Notes under the pieces: model-generated | What the model saw: the letters and a program-made list of their open reading frames with translations, nothing else | What the model was told of the DNA's origin: nothing | The model's database searches: none | Shown: positions 58,637 to 64,000 of the stretch, piece after piece | Numbering within the stretch: position 1 is the stretch's first letter | Layout of the letters: each line of letters begins with the position of its first letter | From: Brevibacterium oceani | Lineage (GTDB): Bacteria > Actinomycetota > Actinomycetes > Actinomycetales > Brevibacteriaceae | NCBI RefSeq assembly: GCF_013623835.1 | Contig: NZ_JABKDE010000005.1 | Location: forward strand, 248,001-312,000 | Reading direction: 5' to 3' | Length of the DNA stretch: 64,000 nucleotides | Position numbers and translations under genes: made by a program

Positions 58637-59271
58637 GTCTCTCCTCCAGTTCACAAGTTACCGACTCTCGAAACAAGCTCCTGCGGACGAACTTCCCGCT
58701 CGCTTGCGCCGATGTCGGAAGACATCAACAAATTCTCGCGAATGCCGCCTGATCGAGCGTGCCCGACCACGGTCGCCATCGAATCGAACTGAGCCGATCC
58801 GCCTCCGACCCGCATCGAGTGAACTCGGTGCGCGACGTCCGCCGTGAAAATTGTGTACGCCAAAACAGGTTTGCCCGTTCGGGCGAGATGTCTCACCAGC
58901 GCTGAAGCCGTAGCCTGTGAGAGATGGCCGAAGCTGGAGTGCAGCGGTGGGTGAGCACCATGTCGGTCCTAGCAGATCGATCAACGACCGTTCTGGTACG
59001 ACACAACAGGAATCAATCCTACTGAGAGTGCGGGCTCCAGGGCAAATTCAATCCACGCCGCAGAGCTGCGGTCTTCCTCACCCGATGCGGTCTTCGCCAC
59101 CTGCCGGAGCCGGCTGCGGGAACTTTCTCAGCTGGGCTCAAGGCAACCCGGGGAAAAGCGCAGTAGGCTTTCGTCGGCAACATGTCCTGCCGGCGATCGT
59201 GTTGAACGCCCGCCTGACTCGTGCCAAGGTAAGAAGATGATTGCCACCACATATGGCACTCCGGAGGCCCG
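58637..59271. promoter_or_regulatory. Divergent upstream region of rpmB and the membrane-protein gene
   Basis: 635 bp with no tRNA or convincing gene on either strand. The left part should carry the rpmB promoter. GTGAAAATTGTGTAC (58845-58859) shares TGAAAAT with one half of actinobacterial Zur boxes but lacks the other half, and it is 210 bp from rpmB, so I do not call it a Zur site. The right end holds AGGTAAGAAGATGATTG and the GGAGG ribosome site for the gene at 59272. The centre shows no clear structure. Confidence 0.35.
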
Positions 59272-60228
59272 ATGAGCGACGTTCCACAGAGGCCGCGCAT
59301 TCGTCCGGCGACCAGTGACGACTGGCAGAAGGATCACCACGATTCTGCTGGTCAGACACCGTCGTACGGGAATGAGGCGGGACGTTCGCCTGCCGATTTC
59401 GACAGCTCGACCTACTATGAGTACCTCGAACGGCACACCGGGGAGCAGTCGATCTCGAAGGCCCGGACCGGCAACGTCTTCGCCCCGGCCGGTCGTTCTC
59501 CTTTCGACGAGCAGTCCTCCTCTGCACACGCTGGTCAGACCGATGCCTCCTACCGGGCCCAGGGGCCGGCGAACGGCCTCGTTGCTGCGGCGCCGAACGG
59601 GCAGGATCCTCCGACTCCTCCCCCGCCTCAGTTCCCGCCCGCAGTCGGGCCGGGCGGGCAGAAACCGCGCAACGGACTCAAGATCACAGCCGTCATCATT
59701 GCCCTGGTTATGGTCCTCGCACTCGTCGCCTTCTTCGGGATCCGGTGGCTCGCACCCTCGTCCGGGACTGTTCCCGTCGATGTCGGTTCGAGCGAACCGG
59801 CCTCACCGTCGCCGAGCCCGTCCGACGATCTCGTCCAGCCCTCGCAGTCGCCCGAGGACAGGCTCGACGCGTACACGAAGGACGGCACCGACAAGGCTGC
59901 CGACCTCGAGGGCGAGTGGGTGACGCAGGTGAGCGCAAAGAAGGTCGGCCTCAAAGCCGACGGCAAGACCTGGACCGCCGCCGACATCCTCAACGAATAC
60001 GAAGCCAACAAGGTCAAGTACCCGGGTTCGATCCTCATTCACAGCGGCGACTGGGCGTCGTACAAGGACGGAAGCTACTGGGTGACCGTCGTCGACACCG
60101 GCTACAGCGAGCCCGAGGCCGCCCTCGACCAGTGCCGCTCATGGGGTCTCGACCGCAATCACTGCCTGGCCAAGCGGCTGGTCAAGGACGGCAGTCCGAA
60201 GGACAACAGCGCCTACCTCGATAACTGA
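59272..60228 (+). CDS. Single-pass membrane protein with Pro-rich cytoplasmic N-terminus, unknown
   Basis: A 318-residue protein. Residues 1-135 are hydrophilic and Pro/Gly/Ser-rich (QDPPTPPPPQFPPAVGPGG), with a Tyr/Asp motif (DFDSSTYYEYLERHTGEQS). One transmembrane helix at about 138-160 is followed by a Ser/Pro linker and a C-terminal extracellular domain of about 120 residues. That domain (WVTQVSAKKVGLKADGKTWTAADILNEYE, YPGSILIHSGDWASYKDGSYWVTVVDTGYSEPEAA) has two cysteines (QCRSWGLDRNHCLAK), probably disulphide-bonded. The C-terminal fold recalls SPOR-like domains, but weakly. GGAGG 4 nt before ATG 59272. Monocistronic, ended by a very long hairpin. Confidence 0.8.
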   Translation: MSDVPQRPRIRPATSDDWQKDHHDSAGQTPSYGNEAGRSPADFDSSTYYEYLERHTGEQSISKARTGNVFAPAGRSPFDEQSSSAHAGQTDASYRAQGPANGLVAAAPNGQDPPTPPPPQFPPAVGPGGQKPRNGLKITAVIIALVMVLALVAFFGIRWLAPSSGTVPVDVGSSEPASPSPSPSDDLVQPSQSPEDRLDAYTKDGTDKAADLEGEWVTQVSAKKVGLKADGKTWTAADILNEYEANKVKYPGSILIHSGDWASYKDGSYWVTVVDTGYSEPEAALDQCRSWGLDRNHCLAKRLVKDGSPKDNSAYLDN

Positions 60229-60573
60229 GCAGCGGCTGAGCGGTCGCGGCTGTGGCTTCGACGACCACAAACGGCACACTCCACTCTGAGCAGCCCAGTT
60301 CCGAACTTGGGCTATCGAGCGTGGATTGAGCCGTTTCGCGAATTCCAGCGTCTCCGCCCGTTCTTTCCTCACGCCGAGCCTGCTGCCCCGTGTCAAAGCG
60401 ACGGCCACGCGCCGGGCTTACTGCCCCATGTCAATGACGTCCCCGCGACGAGACAACGGTGGCCCCGCGCCGAGACAACGGCGAAGCGCCGAGACACCTG
60501 TACACACAGTGGTCTCGGCGCTCTGCCGTTGTTTCGAGGAACCTCGGGCCTTGTTTCGCGGTGCCGCCGGCGC
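60229..60573. other. Convergent gap with short direct repeats
   Basis: 345 bp. TGCCCC(G/A)TGTCAA occurs twice (about 60393 and 60423) and GAGACAACGG twice (60460 and 60473), leading into the long hairpin at 60475-60532. No gene. Confidence 0.5.
60475..60532. terminator. 27-bp-arm hairpin between convergent genes
   Basis: Arms 60475-60501 and 60506-60532 pair over 27 positions with four mismatches grouped in two internal bulges, around an ACAC loop. Pairing blocks are ACAACGGC, GCGCCGAGAC and CTGT. It should end transcription from both the membrane-protein gene and the dehydrogenase operon. Confidence 0.8.
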
Positions 60574-62115
60574 TCAGGCCAGCAGCAGAGTCGGGTCCTG
60601 CAGTCCGCGGCCGACGTCGGCGAGGAACTTCGAGATGATCTCGCCGTCGACGACTCGATGATCGGCGCTCACTGACAGCGTCGTGATCTCGCGCGGGACG
60701 ATCTCGTCGTCGACGACCCAGGGCATCTTCCGAATCTGCCCGAAGGCGAGGATCGCGGCTTCGCCCGGGTTGATGATCGGAGTGCCCGCATCGACGCCGA
60801 AGACGCCGACGTTGGTGATCGTGATCGTGCCCCCGGCCTGATCGGCCGGCGGAGTCTTGCCCGACCGCGCCAGCGCCGTGAGGTCCTGGATGCCCTGAGC
60901 GAGTTCGCCCAAGCCCATGGCCTGCGCGTTCTTGATGTTCGGGACGATGAGTCCGCGCGGTGTGGCCGCGGCGATGCCGAGGTTGACGTACTTCTTGACG
61001 ACGATCTCGTCACCGTCGAGGCACGAGTTGATCCGCGGGTTGCGTCCCGCGGCCCAGGCCACAGCCTTGGCCACGATGAGCAGCGGTGAGACCTTGACGT
61101 CCTCGCCGAGAAACTTCGTCGACTTCAGCCTCCGGACCATTGCCATGGTCTCGGTGACGTCGACGTCGAGGAACTCGGTGACATGCGGCATCGTGAACGC
61201 CGAATCGACCATGGCCTTGGCCATCATCTTCGTCACGCCCTTGAACGGGATCCGTTCTTCGAGTTCGCCGGAAGCACTCGCCGAGGCGGCCCCCGGTGCC
61301 GTCGCACCCGCAGTCAGGGACGCGGCTGGGTTCGCCGCGGCTGAGGTCGACGCCGCCGAGTTCGCCGCTGCGTGCACGTCATCGCGGGTCACATCACCGC
61401 GAGGTCCGGTGGGCACGACCTGAGTGAGGTCGACGCCGAGGTCCTTCGCGAGCTTGCGGACGGGCGGCTTCGCCAGCGGCTTGCCGGTTCCCGACGACGC
61501 CGAGCCTGCCGCCGCTTCGGCCGCGGCCCCATGTGCGGGGGCGGCCGGCGCATCCGGTGCCGCCGGTGCAGGTGATGTCGACGCATTCGGTGCCGCGGGC
61601 ACCGGGGCGGACGCTGGAGCCGACGGTGCGGCCGACGCAGCTGGTGCGGCAGAAGCCGGGGCCGGGACGGCACCGCCCTTGCGGGGACGACGCTTCGACG
61701 ACGTCGCCTTCGCGCCGTAGCCGACGAGCGTGGCACCGCCGTCGGCATCCGCGGAAACGGGGGCAGCCTCGGCGGGAGCAGACCCCTCCGGCGAAGCAGC
61801 CCCAGATGAGGCGGAACCGGACGAGGACGACGCGGCACCGGCGGAAGCGGGGGCAGCCTCGGCGCCGGTGTCGCCATCGGCACCGCCGAAGCGGATGATC
61901 GGGGTGCCGACCTCGATCGTCTGCCCCTCCTCGACGAGAAGGGCGTCGACGGTGCCGGCCTGCGGGCTCGGCAGTTCGACGAGGGACTTCGCGGTCTCGA
62001 TCTCGACGAGGATCTGGTTGACGGTGACGGTGTCGCCGGCGGCGACCTTCCAGGACACGATGTCGGCTTCGGTCAGGCCCTCACCGACGTCGGGAAGAGG
62101 AAATTCGAATGACAT
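60574..62115 (-). CDS. bkdC: Branched-chain 2-oxoacid dehydrogenase E2 (lipoamide acyltransferase)
   Basis: A 513-residue E2. One N-terminal lipoyl domain with K43 in VEIETAKSLVELP. Then an Ala/Pro linker of about 120 residues, a peripheral-subunit binding domain (AKPPVRKLAKDLGVDLTQVVPTGPRGDVTRDDV), a second Ala/Ser linker, and the catalytic domain ending SADHRVVDGE with H486 and D490. Substrate range depends on E1. Because actinobacterial pyruvate dehydrogenase normally uses homodimeric AceE, this E1alpha/E1beta/E2 set is most likely for branched-chain 2-oxoacids from Val, Leu and Ile. ATG 62115 follows GAGGAGAGTC, 18 bp after the E1beta stop. Confidence 0.92.
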   Translation of the reverse strand: MSFEFPLPDVGEGLTEADIVSWKVAAGDTVTVNQILVEIETAKSLVELPSPQAGTVDALLVEEGQTIEVGTPIIRFGGADGDTGAEAAPASAGAASSSSGSASSGAASPEGSAPAEAAPVSADADGGATLVGYGAKATSSKRRPRKGGAVPAPASAAPAASAAPSAPASAPVPAAPNASTSPAPAAPDAPAAPAHGAAAEAAAGSASSGTGKPLAKPPVRKLAKDLGVDLTQVVPTGPRGDVTRDDVHAAANSAASTSAAANPAASLTAGATAPGAASASASGELEERIPFKGVTKMMAKAMVDSAFTMPHVTEFLDVDVTETMAMVRRLKSTKFLGEDVKVSPLLIVAKAVAWAAGRNPRINSCLDGDEIVVKKYVNLGIAAATPRGLIVPNIKNAQAMGLGELAQGIQDLTALARSGKTPPADQAGGTITITNVGVFGVDAGTPIINPGEAAILAFGQIRKMPWVVDDEIVPREITTLSVSADHRVVDGEIISKFLADVGRGLQDPTLLLA

Positions 62116-62133
62116 TCTTGACTCTCCTCGTAA

Positions 62134-63111
62134 TCAGTAGGACAGGGCCCGATCGACACCGTCGAAGATGCGATCGAGGTCGGGCAGGTAGTGCTCTTCC
62201 ATCCGGGAACCGGGGTACGGGGTGTGGTAGCCGCCGACGCGGATGACAGGAGCCTCGAGGTTGAAGAAGCAGCGTTCGGTGATGCGCGCGGCGATCTCGG
62301 ACCCCAGACCCAGGAAGGTCGGGGCCTCATGGGCGACGACGAGGCGGCCGGTCTTCTGCACGGACTTCTCGATCGTCGTGAAGTCGATCGGGCTGAGGCT
62401 GCGCAGGTCGATGAGTTCGACGCTCTTGCCCTCGTCCGCGGCCGCACCGACCACGTCCTGGGCGGTCGGCATGAGCGGCCCATAGGCGACGAGGGTGACG
62501 TCGGTGCCTTCGCTGACGACGCGGGCATCGTGCATGCCCACTCCCCCGCGATCGGCGGTGTCGACGTCCCCACGCAGCCAGTAGCGGCGCTTGGGTTCGA
62601 AGAACATCACCGGGTCGTCGCTCTTGATCGCGTCCTGGATCATCCAGTAGGCGTCGTGGGCGTTCGACGGCGAGATCAGGCGCAGACCAGCATGGTGGGC
62701 GAAGACGGTCTCCGGGCTCTCCGAGTGGTGTTCGGGTGAGCCGATGCCGCCGCCGTAGGGCACCCGGATGACCATCGGGATGCGTTCCTTGCCCAGGGTG
62801 CGGTTGAACAGCTTCGACACCTGGGTGACGATCTGGTCGTAGGCCGGGAAGATGAAGGCGTCGAACTGGATCTCTATGACCGGTCGGTAGCCGCGGATGG
62901 CCATGCCGATCGAGGTGCCGACGATGCCGGATTCGGCCAGCGGGGCATCGATGACGCGCTGCGGACCGAAGTCCTTCTGCAGGCCTTCGGTGACGCGGAA
63001 GACGCCGCCGAGCTTGCCGATGTCCTCACCGATGAGGACGACCTTCGGGTCGTCCTCCATGGCCTTGCGCATTCCGGCGGTGATCGCCTTTGAGAGGGGA
63101 AGCTTCTCCAT
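62134..63111 (-). CDS. bkdB: Branched-chain 2-oxoacid dehydrogenase E1 beta
   Basis: A 325-residue transketolase-like beta subunit: MEKLPLSKAITAGMRKAMEDDPKVVLIGEDIGKLGGVFRVTEGL (opening with Glu of the TPP site), FDAFIFPAYDQIVTQVSK, RVPYGGGIGSPEHHSESPE, SPSNAHDAYWMIQDAI, and the C-terminal VAHEAPTFLGLGSEIAARITE. It completes the thiamine-dependent E1 heterotetramer. ATG 63111 shares its base with the E1alpha stop (TGATG). Confidence 0.94.
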   Translation of the reverse strand: MEKLPLSKAITAGMRKAMEDDPKVVLIGEDIGKLGGVFRVTEGLQKDFGPQRVIDAPLAESGIVGTSIGMAIRGYRPVIEIQFDAFIFPAYDQIVTQVSKLFNRTLGKERIPMVIRVPYGGGIGSPEHHSESPETVFAHHAGLRLISPSNAHDAYWMIQDAIKSDDPVMFFEPKRRYWLRGDVDTADRGGVGMHDARVVSEGTDVTLVAYGPLMPTAQDVVGAAADEGKSVELIDLRSLSPIDFTTIEKSVQKTGRLVVAHEAPTFLGLGSEIAARITERCFFNLEAPVIRVGGYHTPYPGSRMEEHYLPDLDRIFDGVDRALSY

Positions 63112-64000
63112 CAGGCCTCACCCGCATCGGCGAACGAAGCCTGGTACGCCAGGAATTCAGCGCGCTCCTCGTCGACGAGGGAGTGGGGTTCGGAGGTGAC
63201 GTGGGCGAACATCTCGATGGGATCGGGGTTCTCCATCGTCATGCAGTTGTGGCGGATGCGGGCGGCCAGGGTGTCGGCTTCGGCGTCCACCTCGGCGAAG
63301 AACTCTTCGCTGGTCTCGGTGTGCTTGTCGAGATAGGCCTTGAGGCGGACGATCGGGTCGCGGTCCTCCCAGATCTCCTCTTCGGCCTTGTCACGGTACT
63401 TCGTCGGATCATCGGCGGTCGTGTGGGCGCCACGACGGTAGGTGAAGGCTTCGATGAGCATCGGGCCGTTGCCGGCGCGGACCGAGTCGAGGCTGGCGCG
63501 GGCGACGGAGTACATCGCGATGATGTCGTTGCCGTCGACGCGGATGCCGGGGACTCCGAAGCCCTCGCCGCGCTTGCACAGGGGTGCCGCGGACTGGACG
63601 TGTGTGGGCTCGGAGATCGCCCACTGGTTGTTCTGGCAGAAGAACAGGACCGGGGCGTGGAAGGCTCCGGCGAAGGTCAGCGCCTCGGAGACATCGCCCT
63701 GCGAGGTGGCCCCGTCGCCGAAGCAGGCGATGGACACGGTGTCGCGGTCGATGTCGCCGGTGCCGACGTCGCCGTCCATGCTCACACCCATGGCGTAGCC
63801 GGTGGCGTGCAGCGTCTGCGAGCCGATGACGATGGTGTACGTGTGGAACCGGTGCTCCTGGGGATCCCAGCCGCCGTGGTTCTGACCGCGGAAGATGCTG
63901 AGCAGGGTCTCGGGTTCGACACCGCGGGTGTAGGCGAGGCCGTGTTCGCGGTAGGTGGGGAAGACGAAGTCTTGGGGGCGGGCGGCCCGGCCCATGCCGA
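63111..64000 (-). CDS. bkdA: Branched-chain 2-oxoacid dehydrogenase E1 alpha (C-terminal part, cut by window end)
   Basis: About 296 codons are visible; the start lies right of the window. The TPP motif is complete: CFGDGATSQGDVSEALTFAGAFHAPVLFFCQNNQWAIS (GDG to NN). Upstream FPTYREHGLAYTRGVEPETLLSIFRGQNHGGWDP and downstream EAFTYRRGAHTTADDPTKYRDKAEEEIW, including the phosphorylation-loop region of the mammalian homologue, are typical E1alpha. It decarboxylates the 2-oxoacid and acylates the E2 lipoyl group. First visible gene of the leftward E1alpha-E1beta-E2 operon. Confidence 0.94.
   Translation of the reverse strand, partial: GMGRAARPQDFVFPTYREHGLAYTRGVEPETLLSIFRGQNHGGWDPQEHRFHTYTIVIGSQTLHATGYAMGVSMDGDVGTGDIDRDTVSIACFGDGATSQGDVSEALTFAGAFHAPVLFFCQNNQWAISEPTHVQSAAPLCKRGEGFGVPGIRVDGNDIIAMYSVARASLDSVRAGNGPMLIEAFTYRRGAHTTADDPTKYRDKAEEEIWEDRDPIVRLKAYLDKHTETSEEFFAEVDAEADTLAARIRHNCMTMENPDPIEMFAHVTSEPHSLVDEERAEFLAYQASFADAGEA

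Noticed and set aside
58845-58859. Zur box upstream of the zinc-free ribosomal protein operon
   Set aside because: Only one half resembles the consensus and the distance to rpmB is large.
58637-59271. tRNA or small RNA gene in the 635-bp gap
   Set aside because: No cloverleaf, no T-loop GGTTCGA motif with a paired acceptor, and no clear promoter-terminator pair.

Overview
The window is high-GC (roughly two thirds G+C) actinobacterial chromosome. Markers are many GTG and TTG starts, dense ATGA/GTGA/TGATG gene overlaps, a DUF222/13E12-type HNH endonuclease, DUF4235, an LPXTG surface protein, a dUMP-forming-type Dcd, and split E1alpha/E1beta branched-chain keto-acid dehydrogenase genes. A Micrococcales genus such as Brevibacterium fits (osmolyte uptake genes, Mrp antiporter, secreted aminopeptidase, 3-hydroxyacid catabolism), but that genus is an inference. 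I see no tRNA, rRNA, insertion sequence, prophage or CRISPR array.

Layout, left. 1-5.4 kb: cut start of a secreted M28 aminopeptidase, a ferritin-VIT iron transporter overlapping a class IV aminotransferase, two small membrane proteins, aroD and a divergent alpha/beta hydrolase. 5.8-11 kb: glycine-betaine type ABC operon (ATPase, permease, binding lipoprotein), an Ogt-type alkyltransferase, a 14-bp tandem-repeat patch, two operator-like palindromes and a second, solo betaine-binding lipoprotein. 11.1-14.2 kb: Tat-exported Dyp peroxidase, PCu(A)C copper chaperone and a His-rich membrane protein, preceded by a sharp palindrome. 14.2-16.7 kb: a catalytically degenerate isochorismatase-fold protein and the HNH endonuclease. 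16.8-23.3 kb: six-gene amino-sugar operon (SIS, ROK kinase, PfkB kinase, class II aldolase, DeoR, NagA).

Layout, centre. 23.5-35.8 kb: an S9 peptidase, then a long leftward operon for a complete Mrp/Mnh cation/proton antiporter (A and B fused, C, D, E, F, G). It runs by overlap into a response regulator, a histidine kinase with a very long low-complexity tail and a lipoprotein. 36-42 kb: dcd coupled to an unknown gene, then a rightward unit of LPXTG surface protein, ABC-type pseudo-ATPase and membrane-anchored secreted protein. 42.2-49.2 kb: thioredoxin-NHL protein, haem ABC transporter hmuTUV and a divergent Fes-like esterase sharing a DtxR/IdeR-type iron box.

Layout, right. 49.3-54.7 kb: YggS, then a hydroxyacid catabolic group (3-hydroxyisobutyrate dehydrogenase, LysR regulator, 3-hydroxybutyrate dehydrogenase, MHS transporter). 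55.1-58.6 kb: CopD-CtaG fusion, HU, and cysteine-free S14, L33 and L28. 59.3-64 kb: a single-pass membrane protein and the E2, E1beta and cut E1alpha genes of a branched-chain 2-oxoacid dehydrogenase.

Two genome-scale signals stand out. The octamer CCTCGGCG/CGCCGAGG occurs about a hundred times in 64 kb, in genes and between them. Several intergenic regions also carry unusually long, often nested inverted repeats. The most system-like loci are the LPXTG / pseudo-ATPase / secreted-protein unit, the Mrp antiporter fused by overlap to its own two-component system, and the kinase-initiated amino-sugar operon.
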